Of a DNA stretch of 64,000 bases, positions 34,052-43,529 are shown piece by piece. Location: NCBI RefSeq assembly GCF_024181725.1, contig NZ_CP028908.1:5383501-5447500 (forward strand). Direction: 5' to 3'. This stretch comes from Bradyrhizobium sp. WD16 (GTDB taxonomy: Bacteria > Pseudomonadota > Alphaproteobacteria > Rhizobiales > Xanthobacteraceae). The position numbers and the translations under genes were made by a program. The stretch's first letter is position 1; each line of letters begins with the position of its first letter. The notes beneath the pieces are model-generated. The model was given only the letters and a program-made list of their open reading frames with translations. It did no database searches and had not been told where the DNA came from.

Positions 34052-35074
34052 ATGCGCGCGCTGACCCTCGTTGCCGACCGACAGCTCATCGTGGCGGAGA
34101 TGGCGCCGCCTCCGGCCCCCGGCCCGGGCGAGGTGCAGATCCGAGTTCGCGCCGTGGCGCTGAACCACATCGACGTCTGGGGCTATCGCGGCATGGCCTT
34201 CGCCAAGCGCAAGCTGCCGCTCGCGGTCGGCGCCGAGGCATCCGGCGAAATCGCCGCGGTCGGCGAAGGCGTCAGCCGCTTCAGGGTCGGCCAGCCGGTC
34301 GTGATGTATGGCGCGCTGACCTGCGGCGCTTGCAAGGCCTGCCGCCAAGGCCGCGACAATCTCTGCGAGAATGTCGGCGGCATCATGGGATTCCACGTCG
34401 ACGGCTTCGCCCGCGAGATCATCAACATGCCGGAACGGCTGGTCATTCCCGTGCCCGACGGCGTGTCGCTACGCGACGCCGCTTGCGCGCCGATTGCCTT
34501 CTCCACCGTCCAGCACATGCTGTTCGACAATGCCAAGCTCGAGCCCGGCGAGAGCGTGCTGGTCCATGCCGGAGGCTCGGGCATCGGCACCGTGGCGATC
34601 ATGATGGCCAAGGCGATCGGCTGCATGGTGATCACCACCGTCGGCGACGATTCCAAAATCGAACGGGTCAAGGCGCTTGGCGCCGACCATGTCATCAACT
34701 ACCGCAAGGATCGCTTCGAACACGAAACTCGCAAGATCACCAAGAAGAAGGGGGTCGACGTGGTGTTCGAGCATGTCGGCGCCGACACGTTTCCAGGCTC
34801 GCTGCTGTCGCTCAAGCGCGGCGGCCGGCTCGTCACCTGCGGCGCCACCTCGGGCCCGACGACGACGCTCAACCTGATGCAGCTCTTCCAGCAGCAGTAC
34901 AAGATCTTCGGCTCGTTCGGCGCCTCGATGCGCAACATCGCCGAGAGCCTCGACAAGATGGCCGCCGGCATGAAGCCGGTGATCGATACGGACGTCCCGC
35001 TCAGCGACGTCGCCGCCGCGCTGACCAGGATGGAGAGCCGGCAGGTCTTCGGCAAGATCATCGTCCAGTTCTGA
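34052..35074 (+). CDS. adh2XL: Medium-chain dehydrogenase/reductase of the AcpXL cluster
   Basis: A 340-residue MDR-family protein. Residues about 90-107 hold the four structural-zinc cysteines (CGACKACRQGRDNLC). The usual catalytic-zinc Cys near residue 37 is replaced (ALNHIDVWGYRG), so it is closer to the quinone-reductase or enoyl-reductase type than to a true alcohol dehydrogenase. The cofactor site is VHAGGSGIGTVAIMMAKAIG. In this operon it probably reduces the enoyl-acyl intermediate, filling the missing reductase step; that is inference. Its stop overlaps lpxXL as TGATG. Confidence 0.9.
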   Translation: MRALTLVADRQLIVAEMAPPPAPGPGEVQIRVRAVALNHIDVWGYRGMAFAKRKLPLAVGAEASGEIAAVGEGVSRFRVGQPVVMYGALTCGACKACRQGRDNLCENVGGIMGFHVDGFAREIINMPERLVIPVPDGVSLRDAACAPIAFSTVQHMLFDNAKLEPGESVLVHAGGSGIGTVAIMMAKAIGCMVITTVGDDSKIERVKALGADHVINYRKDRFEHETRKITKKKGVDVVFEHVGADTFPGSLLSLKRGGRLVTCGATSGPTTTLNLMQLFQQQYKIFGSFGASMRNIAESLDKMAAGMKPVIDTDVPLSDVAAALTRMESRQVFGKIIVQF

Positions 35075-36006
35075 TGCTGCGCACCCTGCTCCGCGCCCGC
35101 GCGCTGCTGCGCGACGCCCTCAAGCCCGCCTCGGAGGCGGTGATCGGGGCCGCTGTCGTCGGCTTGTTGAAGACGACGCGCTATTTCGATCCCGCGCGCA
35201 CCGCCTCCGCCTTCTCCCGCATCACCCGCGGCATTGGGCCCTGGCTGCCCGAGCAGCGCATCGGCCGCGCCAATCTGAAGGCAGCCTTTCCCGAGAAAAG
35301 CGACGCCGAGATCGAAACCATCCTGTCGGACGTCTGGGACAATCTCGGCCGCGTCGCCGCGGAATTCGCCCACCTCGACAAGGTCTGGGACTTCGACCCC
35401 GCACGCCCGGGTGCCGGACGGATCGAACTCGCGCCGGGCACCCAGACCATCTTCGAGCAGTTGCGCGATGACGGCAAGGGCGCGCTGATCTTCGCCGCGC
35501 ACCTCGCCAACTGGGAGCTGCCGGCGCTCGCGGCGCCGGCTTACGGCATGCCCTCGGCAGTGCTGTTCAGACGGCCGAACATCGCCGCCGCCGACCGCGC
35601 CATTCAGGACATGCGCGCCGTCAACATGGGCGAGATGGTCGCGACTGCCGCCGACGCGCCGCTGCGCCTTGCGCACGCGCTCGAGGCCGGCGTCCATGTC
35701 GGCATGCTGGTCGACCAGCATTTCGGCCGCGGCGTCGACGTCACCTTCTTCGGCCGCAGGACCAAGGCCAATCCGCTGCTCGCCCGCCTCGCCCGCCAGG
35801 TCGAGGTGCCGATCCACGGCGTGCGCATCATCCGCCTGCCCGGCGACAGGTTTCGCGCCGAACTGTCGGAAGAAATTCCGCCGGCGCGCGACGGCGCCGG
35901 CCGGATCGATATCGCCGCCACCACGCAGGCCGTCACCTCGGTGATCGAGGGCTGGGTGCGCGAGCATCCCGAGCAGTGGCTGTGGCTGCACCGCCGCTGG
36001 CGCTGA
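35074..36006 (+). CDS. lpxXL: Lipid A very-long-chain acyltransferase LpxXL
   Basis: A 310-residue LpxL/HtrB-family acyltransferase at the inner membrane that attaches the long hydroxyacyl chain from AcpXL to the lipid A precursor. The catalytic HX4D/E motif is AAHLANWELP, followed by AVLFRRPN, then GMLVDQHFGRGVDVTFFGR and a C-terminal PEQWLWLHRRWR, all typical. A hydrophobic N-terminal helix anchors it. The ATG at 35074 shares one base with the preceding stop. Its stop is 1 nt from the stop of the convergent polyamine-type gene. Confidence 0.94.
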   Translation: MLRTLLRARALLRDALKPASEAVIGAAVVGLLKTTRYFDPARTASAFSRITRGIGPWLPEQRIGRANLKAAFPEKSDAEIETILSDVWDNLGRVAAEFAHLDKVWDFDPARPGAGRIELAPGTQTIFEQLRDDGKGALIFAAHLANWELPALAAPAYGMPSAVLFRRPNIAAADRAIQDMRAVNMGEMVATAADAPLRLAHALEAGVHVGMLVDQHFGRGVDVTFFGRRTKANPLLARLARQVEVPIHGVRIIRLPGDRFRAELSEEIPPARDGAGRIDIAATTQAVTSVIEGWVREHPEQWLWLHRRWR

Positions 36007-36007
36007 T

Positions 36008-37099
36008 TCAGCGCCCGGTCTTCACCCGTGTCCACAGCCGGTTGAGGATGCGCTGCGTCGCCGGATCGCGCGCGGTGATGACGAACAGTTTCTGCAGCGT
36101 CGACTCGTCCGGATAGATCGTCTTGTCGTTGATGATCTTGGGGTCGATCAGCTTCTGGCTCGCCAGGTTGCCGTTGGCATATGACACGAAGTCGGAATTC
36201 TTCGCCGCGACATCCGGTCGGTAGAGATAATTGATCAGCTCGTAGGCCTCGGCCACGTTCTTGGCATCGGCCGGGATCGCCAGATTGTCGAAGAACATCT
36301 GCGCGCCCTCCCTCGGAATGGCGTAGCCGATCTCGACACCGTTCTTCGCCTCGACGGCGCGGCTCTGGGCCTGCTTGATGTCGCCTGACCAGCCGACGAC
36401 GAGGCAGATCTCGCCGCTGGCGAGCGCGTTCAGATATTCCGACGAGTGAAACTTGCGGACATAGCGTCGCACCTTGCCGACCACTTCGGCGGCCCTGTCC
36501 AGGTCCGCCTGTTTGGTCGAATTGGGATCGAGCCCGAGCCAGTTCAGCGCCGCCGGCAGGATATCGTCGGCGGAATCGAGCATTTGGACGCCGCAGTCCT
36601 TGAACCTCGCGAGATTCTCCGGCTTGAATATCTGGTCCCAGCTGTCGACCTTGGCGTCGGCTCCGAGGACGTCGCGCACCGCCTTGACGTTGTAGCCGAT
36701 GCCGGTGGTGCCCCACATGTAGTTGGCGGCGTAGAGATTGTCGGGATCGTAGGTCGCGAGCCGCTGATTGACCAGCGGCCAGGCGTTGGCGAGATTGGGC
36801 AGCTTCGACTTGTCGAGCTTCTGGAAGACATTGGCCCTGATCTGCCGCTGCAGGAAATAGGCCGTCGGCACCACGACGTCGTAGCCGGATCGGCCGGCAA
36901 GCAGCCGCGTCTCCAGGGTCTCGTTGGCGTCGAAGGTGTCGTAGACCACCTTGATGCCGGTCTCCCTGGTGAACTGTTCGAGCACCCCCGGCGCCATGTA
37001 GTTCGACCAGTTGTAGAAGTTGACCACGCGCTGCTGCGCCTGCGCGGGCAGCACGAGGGCCGCCATCGCAACCCCGACCAGCCAGCTGCGGATGGTCAT
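36008..37099 (-). CDS. Polyamine-type ABC transporter substrate-binding protein (PotF/PotD-like)
   Basis: A 363-residue periplasmic protein with a signal peptide (MTIRSWLVGVAMAALVLPAQ, then AQ). The mature start RVVNFYNWSNYMAPGVLEQF is the PotF/PotD signature, followed by YDTFDANETLETRLL, VPTAYFLQRQI and MWGTTGIGYN. Binding-site aromatic and acidic residues of PotF appear in place (NWSNY, YDVVVPT, WSGD). It probably binds putrescine or a related amine. No permease or ATPase is adjacent. Its start region lies 11 nt after the aminotransferase stop, so the two may be co-transcribed. Confidence 0.92.
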   Translation of the reverse strand: MTIRSWLVGVAMAALVLPAQAQQRVVNFYNWSNYMAPGVLEQFTRETGIKVVYDTFDANETLETRLLAGRSGYDVVVPTAYFLQRQIRANVFQKLDKSKLPNLANAWPLVNQRLATYDPDNLYAANYMWGTTGIGYNVKAVRDVLGADAKVDSWDQIFKPENLARFKDCGVQMLDSADDILPAALNWLGLDPNSTKQADLDRAAEVVGKVRRYVRKFHSSEYLNALASGEICLVVGWSGDIKQAQSRAVEAKNGVEIGYAIPREGAQMFFDNLAIPADAKNVAEAYELINYLYRPDVAAKNSDFVSYANGNLASQKLIDPKIINDKTIYPDESTLQKLFVITARDPATQRILNRLWTRVKTGR

Positions 37100-37110
37100 G
37101 GCTCGCTCAC

Positions 37111-38265
37111 TCAAGCGGCCCGCAGCGCGCGCGACAACCGTTCGAGCGCGGCGTCGATGGTAGCGTCCGACTTGGAGAAGCAGAAGCGGATCACGGACGT
37201 GACCGGATCGTCCTCGTAGAAGGCCGACACCGGTATCGCCGCCACCTTGTAGTCGGCGACGAGGCGCCGGCAGAACTGCTCGTCGGTCTCGTTCAGGCCC
37301 AGCGGCGACAGGTCGACGTTGAGGAAATAGGTGCCCTGGGACTGAATCACCGGAAAGCCAAGGCTCTTGAGCCCGTCGGCCAGGCGGTCGCGACTACGGG
37401 CGAGATCGGCGCGCATCTCGGTGAAATAGTCGTCGGACTTGCCGAGACCGTAGGCCACCGCGACCTGCAGATTGGGCGGCGTCGTGAAGGTAAGGAACTG
37501 ATGCGCCTTGGCGAGCACCCGCAGAATCGGCGGCGCGGCGCAGACGAAACCGATCTTCCAGCCGGTGAGCGAGAAGATCTTGCCGGCCGACCCGATCTTC
37601 ACGGTCCGCTCGCGCATCCCTGGAATGGCGATCAGCGGAACATGCTCGCGGCCGTCGAAGACGACATGCTCCCACACCTCGTCGCAGATGGCGATCAGGT
37701 TGAACTCCTGGCAGATGCGCGCCAGCAGTTCGAGGTCCTCGCGCGGATAGACGATCGCGGAAGGATTGAGCGGGTTGTTGAAGATCAGGAATTTGGTCTT
37801 CGGCGTGATCGCCGCGCGCAGCGCCTCCTCGGGAATGCGCCAGTGCGGCGGCTCCAGCCGCACAAAGCGCGGCACGCCGCCGGCGCAGCGGATCAGCGGA
37901 TTGTAGGCGTCATAGGCCGGCGGAAAGACGATCACCTCGTCGCCCGGCTGGACCAGTCCGAGCACCGCGCCGGCGATGGCCTCGGTGGCGCCGGAGGTCA
38001 CCAGCAGCTCGGTCATCGGATCGAGGCTGACGTCATGCCAGTGGGCGTAATGGCTGGCGATGGCCTGGCGCAGCTCCGGAATGCCCATCATCGACGGGTA
38101 CTGGTTGTAGCCATTGAGAACCGCGTCGGCCGCCTTGCGCCGGATATCCTCCGGACCCGGGCCCTCGGGAAAGCCCTGGCCGAGATTGATGGCGTTATGG
38201 TCCCGCGCAAGCTGGGACATCGCTTCGAAGATGGTGACCGGAAGGTCGGCAAAGACAGGATTCAT
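37111..38265 (-). CDS. Class I/II PLP-dependent aminotransferase
   Basis: A 384-residue fold-type I aminotransferase. The PLP lysine is in GSAGKIFSLTGWKIGF; other sites are NLGQGFPEGPGP, LVTSGATEAI, NNPLNPSAIV and CDEVWEHVVF. The pattern resembles kynurenine/glutamine or methionine-type aminotransferases (KAT family). It lies between a rhodanese gene (8-bp gap) and a polyamine-type binding-protein gene. Methionine salvage or amine breakdown are possible pathways; neither can be proven from this context. Confidence 0.9.
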   Translation of the reverse strand: MNPVFADLPVTIFEAMSQLARDHNAINLGQGFPEGPGPEDIRRKAADAVLNGYNQYPSMMGIPELRQAIASHYAHWHDVSLDPMTELLVTSGATEAIAGAVLGLVQPGDEVIVFPPAYDAYNPLIRCAGGVPRFVRLEPPHWRIPEEALRAAITPKTKFLIFNNPLNPSAIVYPREDLELLARICQEFNLIAICDEVWEHVVFDGREHVPLIAIPGMRERTVKIGSAGKIFSLTGWKIGFVCAAPPILRVLAKAHQFLTFTTPPNLQVAVAYGLGKSDDYFTEMRADLARSRDRLADGLKSLGFPVIQSQGTYFLNVDLSPLGLNETDEQFCRRLVADYKVAAIPVSAFYEDDPVTSVIRFCFSKSDATIDAALERLSRALRAA

Positions 38266-38273
38266 CGGACGCT

Positions 38274-38609
38274 TCAGCCGCCCGTCCTGGTGGGGAGACC
38301 GGCAGCCTTCCAGGCCAGGATACCGCCTTCGAGATGGGAGTCATACGGCAGCCCCGCAGCCTGGGCCGCCATCGAGGCCGTCACCGAGCGGCGGCCGGAG
38401 CGGCAGGCGAAAACCACGGTCCGCCCCTTCGGGTCCGGTATCTGGCTGGGGTCGAAGGACGACAGCGGCAGCACCACCGCATCAGGATAGGCTTCCGCGG
38501 CAACCTCGTTGGGTTCGCGCACGTCGACGAGAAGATAGCGCCCCTCGGAAAGGCCGGCGGCAACCTCTGCCGGGGCCCGATCATGGACACGATGAGAACT
38601 GCTGGACAC
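38274..38609 (-). CDS. Single-domain rhodanese-like protein
   Basis: A 111-residue rhodanese domain. The active-site loop is FACRSGRRS with the catalytic Cys, preceded by LLVDVREPNE and followed by LEGGILAWKAAGLP. Single-domain rhodaneses carry sulfane sulfur. It begins the minus-strand group rhodanese-aminotransferase-binding protein. Confidence 0.93.
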   Translation of the reverse strand: MSSSSHRVHDRAPAEVAAGLSEGRYLLVDVREPNEVAAEAYPDAVVLPLSSFDPSQIPDPKGRTVVFACRSGRRSVTASMAAQAAGLPYDSHLEGGILAWKAAGLPTRTGG

Positions 38610-38741
38610 TAAAGGCCTCCTGGCGAGCGATCGACGCGGCGGCCGGGCGGCCGTCGGCGCAGGTCAAATTCCCCGTTTACGCCAGCAAAATCAAGCGCTG
38701 CCCCCCTCGGAATAAGACCGGATTGTCACTTCGACGGAGGT

Positions 38742-40664
38742 TCAGATCGTAACCTGGGTGCCGACTTCGACCACCCGGCCGGTCGGGATCTGGAAATAGT
38801 TGGTGGCGTCGTTGGCGGACCGGCTCAGCGCGATGAACAGGTGGTCCTGCCAGCGCGGCATGCCCGAATGGGCCGCCGGCTTGAGCGAGCGGCGGGACAG
38901 GAAGAACGAGGTCGACATGATGTCGAACTGCCAGCCGAGCTTGCGCGCGATCGCCAGCGCCTTCGGCACGTTGGGCGACTCCATGAAACCGAAGCGGAGG
39001 GCCACCCGCGAGAACGTCGGGCTGATCTCCTCGAGCCGGACGCGATCGGAGACGTCGATCCGCGGTGTCGATGCGGTTTCGATGGTCAGGATGACGTTCT
39101 TCTCGTGCAGCACCTTGTAGTGCTTGAGGCTGTGCAGCAGGGCGGTCGGCGCACTGGTCGGATCGCTGGTGAGGAAGACCGCCGTGCCGGGCACCCGCTG
39201 CGGTGGGCGCTTCTCCAGCATGCGGACGAGGTCATTGAGCGGCAGTTCCTGCTTGCGCGACTTCTCGAACAGCAAACGGCTGCCGCGCCGCCACGTGATC
39301 ATCAGCAGCATGATGGTCCCGCCCAGCGCCAGCGGAACCCAGCCGCCCTCGAGCACCTTCAAGAGATTGGCACCGAGGAAGGTCAGGTCGAGGGCCAGAA
39401 ACGGTGCAATCAGGGCGGCCGCAGCCAACGCCGACCAGCGCCACACCTTCCAGATCACCACGAAGCCCATCATCGCTGTGACCACCATGGTCCCGGTCAC
39501 GGAAATGCCGTAGGCTGAAGCGAGCGCGCTCGATGAGCGGAACAGCCCGACCAGCAGCACCACCGCGACCAGCAACAGCGTATTGATGCGCGGAATGTAG
39601 ATCTGGCCAGCATGGGTCTCGGAGGTGTGGCGGATCTCGAAGCGCGGCAACAGGCCGAGCTGGATCGCCTGGCGGGTAAGCGAATAGGCGCCGGTGATCA
39701 CCGCCTGGCTGGCGATGACCGTGGCGACGGTGGCGAGCGCCACCATCGGCAGCAGCGCCCAGTCCGGGAACATCAGGTAGAAGGGGTTCTCGATCGCCTT
39801 CGGATTGGCGATGACGAGGGCACCCTGCCCGAGATAGTTCAGCGCCAGCGACGGCAGCACGATGCACAGCCAAGCGATCTGGATCGGGCGCTTGCCGAAA
39901 TGACCGAGGTCGGCATAAAGCGCCTCGACCCCGGTCACGGCGAGAAAGACGGCGCCGAGGGTGACGAGGCCGATGATGCCGTGGTGGGCGAGAAAACTCA
40001 CCGCATGGACCGGATTGAAAGCCTCGATCACCACCGGATGCGCCGCGATGTGCGGCAACGCCGCGACGCCGATAACGGCGAACCACAGGCACATGATCGG
40101 GCCAAAAAACGCCGCGACACTGGCGGTGCCGCGCGACTGCACGGCGAACAGCGCCAGCAGGATCAGCAACGTCGCTGGCACGACGTAAGGCTCGAAGGCG
40201 ACGGTCGCGATCTTGATACCTTCAAGCGCCGAGAGCACGGACAGCGCCGGCGTGATCACCGCGTCGCCGTAAAACAAGGCACCGCTGATGATGCCGAGCA
40301 TTACGATGGTCCCGCTCTTGCCGGAGAGCGCGCGTTGCGCCAGGGCCATCAGCGCCAGCGTGCCGCCCTCGCCGTTGTTGTCCGCCCGCATCAAGATCAG
40401 GACATATTTCAGGGTGACGACGATGATCAGCGCCCACAGGATCAGCGACAGCACGCCGAGGACGGCGGCCACCGTAACGCCGTTGGCGGCTTCCGCAGCG
40501 ACCACGGCCTCGCGGAAGGCATAGAGCGGGCTGGTGCCGATGTCACCGTAAACGACACCGATACTGCCGAGCATCAGCCCGCCGAACCCGGCGGTCGAAT
40601 GCTTCTCCCCATGCCCGTTCACCGCCGGGGCTTCCGCGGCGGGTGCTGTGATGTCGGATGCCAT
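38742..40664 (-). CDS. kup: Potassium uptake protein Kup
   Basis: A 640-residue K+:H+ symporter of the HAK/KUP/KT family. The N-terminal signature [20 protein letters not shown] is intact, followed by about 12 membrane segments and a soluble C-terminal domain ending [33 protein letters not shown] is the conserved loop after helix 2. The ATG at 40664 is preferred to the in-frame extension to 40697. Just upstream lies a ruined second copy (40798-41220), so this was once a tandem kup pair, as in many Bradyrhizobiaceae. Confidence 0.96.
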   Translation of the reverse strand: MASDITAPAAEAPAVNGHGEKHSTAGFGGLMLGSIGVVYGDIGTSPLYAFREAVVAAEAANGVTVAAVLGVLSLILWALIIVVTLKYVLILMRADNNGEGGTLALMALAQRALSGKSGTIVMLGIISGALFYGDAVITPALSVLSALEGIKIATVAFEPYVVPATLLILLALFAVQSRGTASVAAFFGPIMCLWFAVIGVAALPHIAAHPVVIEAFNPVHAVSFLAHHGIIGLVTLGAVFLAVTGVEALYADLGHFGKRPIQIAWLCIVLPSLALNYLGQGALVIANPKAIENPFYLMFPDWALLPMVALATVATVIASQAVITGAYSLTRQAIQLGLLPRFEIRHTSETHAGQIYIPRINTLLLVAVVLLVGLFRSSSALASAYGISVTGTMVVTAMMGFVVIWKVWRWSALAAAALIAPFLALDLTFLGANLLKVLEGGWVPLALGGTIMLLMITWRRGSRLLFEKSRKQELPLNDLVRMLEKRPPQRVPGTAVFLTSDPTSAPTALLHSLKHYKVLHEKNVILTIETASTPRIDVSDRVRLEEISPTFSRVALRFGFMESPNVPKALAIARKLGWQFDIMSTSFFLSRRSLKPAAHSGMPRWQDHLFIALSRSANDATNYFQIPTGRVVEVGTQVTI

Positions 40665-40797
40665 GAAGAGGTCTAACCTCGGTTGCTGCAGCGCCACTAA
40701 CAGGCGGCGGCTTATAGGTTCGGCCCGGCCGAACGGTTAGGCTGAATTTGCGCCTCTGGTATGCAGGATCTACGTAGCACGGTCGGAACGACGCTCA

Positions 40798-41220
40798 AAT
40801 AGTCACCTGCGTTCCGACTTCAACTACCCGCCCTGCGGGGATTTGGAAATAGCCAATGGCGTCGTTGGCGGACCGGCTCAGGGCGCTGCAAAGGTGTCTC
40901 TGCCAGCGCGGAAGGCCGACTGCCCCCGCTTCCGCGCGCGCCCAGAGCCGAAGAACGACGCCGACATGATGTCGAAGCTGCCAGCCGAGCTAACGCGGCA
41001 ACAGCCCGAGCTGGACCGCCTGGCGGGTCAGCGGCACCAGCCCCCCCCTTCGGGCACCGTGCGACAGAACGGATTTTCGATCGCCGCGGAATAAGCCAGC
41101 AGCTGCGCGCCCTGACCGAATAGTTGATCAGCAGCGACGACGGGACGAAGCCGAGCCGGCCGCAGCAGCAGGACATATTTGATCAGAAGCGGCCCAGGAT
41201 CAGCGACAGCATGCCGAGGA
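40798..41220 (-). pseudogene. Remnant of a second kup gene
   Basis: Stretches of this region match the intact kup in the same order and orientation but with large gaps. 40798-40925 matches the kup 3' end (GTCGTTGGCGGACCGGCTCA is shared exactly). Near 40990-41040 is the segment of CTGGACCGCCTGGCGGGTCA. Near 41065-41150 is the TTCTCGATCGCC region, and 41170-41220 matches the AGGACATATTT...ATCAGCGACAGC region. Stops break every frame. About 1.5 kb has been lost in several deletions, leaving about 420 bp. Confidence 0.85.
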
Positions 41221-41275
41221 CGATCATGCGGGAGACCTCGTCGCCCGCCGCGGCACCCATCCGCTCTTGAATGCG

Positions 41276-41513
41276 CTAGTGTCCTGTCTCCGAATTACCG
41301 CTTCGTTTGCCTCACCCTCGCACGGTCATTCGGAGGCATCGGGACACTAGCAAAATCAAAAAGCTAGTGTGGCTTATGTCTCGCAATTGCCTACGAGAGG
41401 CTTGCCGCAAAGGCGGTAGGCAATTGCGAGACGCCACACTAGTGTCCTGTCTCCGAATGACCGCTTCATTTGCCGCACGGTCGGACGGTCATCCAGAAAC
41501 AAAGGGACACTGG
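41276..41513. repeat. Compound palindromic array B-linker-A-B
   Basis: B (41276-41350, loop CGTTTGCCTC) is joined by CAAAATCAAAAAG to an inverted A (41364-41442, starting CTAGTGTGGCTTATGTCTCG). This shares its right CTAG with a second B (41439-41513, loop CATTTGCCGC), whose right arm has drifted (CCAGAAACAAAGGGACACTG). Read from the other strand this is B-A-linker-B, the same order as the last three modules at 4723-4961. Confidence 0.9.
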
Positions 41514-41612
41514 TTCGAGCAGAACTCGACGCAGCTCGGCAGCGGCTTGACTTCGCGCCGGCATCCCGCGTCAGAATCGCAAGACCGACGTCAGCCGGTA
41601 ACGGATGGCGGT

Positions 41613-42443
41613 TCAGGGTTTGAGGTTCGGCGGCAGCGGCGGATCTTCCCGCATCAGGGTGATGGTCACCCGGCGATTGGCGGCGAGCGATGGATCGTCC
41701 GGAAACAGCGGCTGCGTATCGGCCTTGCCGCTCACCGAATAGACGTGGCCGGCCGGCAGCCCTTCACGCTCGAGGATCTGGCGCACCATATTGGCGCGGT
41801 CCGCCGACAAGTCGAAGCCGTCATAGCCCGTGCGCGACAGCACAAAGCCCGCAGCGGTGTGTCCGGTGATGGCCACCCGCAACGGGGTCGCCTTCAGCGG
41901 GCCCGCCAACTTCTGCAGCAACAGCCGCGTTCGATCATACGGCTCCTTGGAGCCGTCGGCGAACATCGAGCGGCCGTCCTGGTCGATGATCTCCAGATTG
42001 AGCCCCTGCTTGGTCTCTTCGAACATGATGTGCTTGGAGATCTCGGTCAGCTCGGGCATGTCCTGCAGGGCCTGGCGCAAGGAGGCCGATGCGAGCGCGA
42101 ATTCCCGGTCGGTCTTCATCTTGGCGCCGGCGGTGCGCTTGTTGTCGTCCTGCTCGGGCGTCGGCGTATTGGACGCCTCTTCCGGCGGCACATGGGCGGC
42201 GTTGCGCAATTTGGGCCGGGTCGGCAGACCGTCGCTCTCGATCACGCCGGAATAGCGCGCTTCGGTCTGCACGCCGAAGGCTTCGCGCATCGACCCGGCG
42301 ACGATCTTGAGCTTCTGCTGGTCCTGGGTGGAAAACGCCGTGAGCATCACGAAGAAGCTCATCAGAAGCCCCATCAGGTCGGCGAACGTCACGAACCAAC
42401 CGTGCCCACCCGCATGGCCGTCGTGTTTCTTCTTTCTGGCCAT
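41613..42443 (-). CDS. motB: Flagellar motor stator protein MotB-type
   Basis: A 276-residue stator subunit. The single N-terminal membrane helix WFVTFADLMGLLMSFFVML holds the proton-binding Asp22. The C-terminal OmpA-like peptidoglycan domain has LRVAITGHTAAG, FDLSADRANMVRQILEREG and AANRRVTITLM. With MotA it forms the ion-driven stator anchored to the cell wall. It ends a two-gene operon 27 bp after motA. No other flagellar genes are near. Confidence 0.9.
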   Translation of the reverse strand: MARKKKHDGHAGGHGWFVTFADLMGLLMSFFVMLTAFSTQDQQKLKIVAGSMREAFGVQTEARYSGVIESDGLPTRPKLRNAAHVPPEEASNTPTPEQDDNKRTAGAKMKTDREFALASASLRQALQDMPELTEISKHIMFEETKQGLNLEIIDQDGRSMFADGSKEPYDRTRLLLQKLAGPLKATPLRVAITGHTAAGFVLSRTGYDGFDLSADRANMVRQILEREGLPAGHVYSVSGKADTQPLFPDDPSLAANRRVTITLMREDPPLPPNLKP

Positions 42444-42470
42444 TTCCGCGCGCCCCGGCGTCCGCGGTTG

Positions 42471-43244
42471 CTACGCCGGCACCGGCTCGTCGGCACCGTG
42501 ACGGTGCTTTTCCGGCAGGTAGGCGAGCAGCATTTCGCGGACCAGCGCCGCACTCTTGGCGTCGCGGATCATCAGGATTCCGTCGATGATCAGTGTGCGG
42601 TTGGTGTCCTCGTCGTGCAGCTTGAGAGCCAGCTTGTCGGCAATCGGCAGGCAGAAGATGTTGGCGACCACCGCACCGTAGAGCGTCGCCAGAAGCGCGG
42701 TCGCCATGAAGGGGCCGAGCTTGGAGGGATCGGTCATGTTCGCGAACATCTGCACCATGCCGATGATGGTGCCGACCATGCCGAACGCGGGCGCGCAGTC
42801 GCCGACCGCGCGATAGATCTTCTGGCCCTCGTCGAGGTGGGCGAGAAAATTGTCGCGATCGCGTTCGAGATTGTCGCGGATGAAATCGGCATCGTAGCCG
42901 TCGGCGACATAGCGGATGCCCTTGGCAAGGAAGGCGTCTTCGGTCTCGACCTTTTCCAGGCCCACCGGGCCCTGCTTGCGGGCGATCTCGGCGATTCCGG
43001 CGAGCTGGTCGACCAGTTCACGCGCCGTGGTCCGGCGCAGGGTGAAGGCAAACTTGGCGCCGAGCGGGAAGCCGTGGAGGATCGACGTCAGCGGGAAGCG
43101 GATGAGGGTCGCTGCGAGTGAACCGCCAAAGATGATGATCATGGCGTGTTCGCTGACGAACATCTCCAGATCGCCGCCCAATAGCATCATCACCGCGATG
43201 ACGCCCATGCCTACAACGAGGCCGATACTGGTGGCGAAATCCAT
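42471..43244 (-). CDS. motA: Flagellar motor stator protein MotA-type
   Basis: A 257-residue inner-membrane protein with four predicted helices. The N-terminal DFATSIGLVVGMGVIAVMML and GGSLAATLIRFPL lead to a large cytoplasmic loop (YDADFIRDNLERDRDNFLAH). The C-terminal helix pair has PAFGMVGTIIGMVQMF and LLATLYGAVVANIFCLPIAD with the conserved proline-glycine features of MotA/PomA. The ATG at 43244 has GGAG 7 nt upstream, so the longer frame to 43310 is rejected. Upstream (43245-43529) I see no gene. Confidence 0.9.
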   Translation of the reverse strand: MDFATSIGLVVGMGVIAVMMLLGGDLEMFVSEHAMIIIFGGSLAATLIRFPLTSILHGFPLGAKFAFTLRRTTARELVDQLAGIAEIARKQGPVGLEKVETEDAFLAKGIRYVADGYDADFIRDNLERDRDNFLAHLDEGQKIYRAVGDCAPAFGMVGTIIGMVQMFANMTDPSKLGPFMATALLATLYGAVVANIFCLPIADKLALKLHDEDTNRTLIIDGILMIRDAKSAALVREMLLAYLPEKHRHGADEPVPA

Positions 43245-43529
43245 GAAACAACTCCAACGCCCACGCGCACGACGAACCGTCTGTCCTGGACGGTCGCACA
43301 TCCCCTCCAAGGCGGTGCAGGAACCACCCTAGCGGAGGCGCCATTAAAGAGGCGTAAAGTCTAATTCCGGGACGCCCGCGCGCAGACGGAACGAAGCCGC
43401 CCCCTCTTGCAGGCCAGGAACCGTCAGGTCAGACGGCAATCCCCTCAGCGCCGCCGAAGCGGGCGCCGGCAACAACCGGACACAGAGGCGCTGGAGCGGG
43501 CTAAGACGGCGCGCAGGAAAGGACGGAGG

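Noticed and set aside
34330-36006. 558-codon frame that includes lpxXL
   Set aside because: Only the part from 35074 matches the acyltransferase; the upstream part is a shadow of the dehydrogenase gene.
41307-43121. 604-codon plus-strand frame over motA-motB and the repeat array
   Set aside because: Antisense to motA and motB, begins inside repeats, no recognisable domains.
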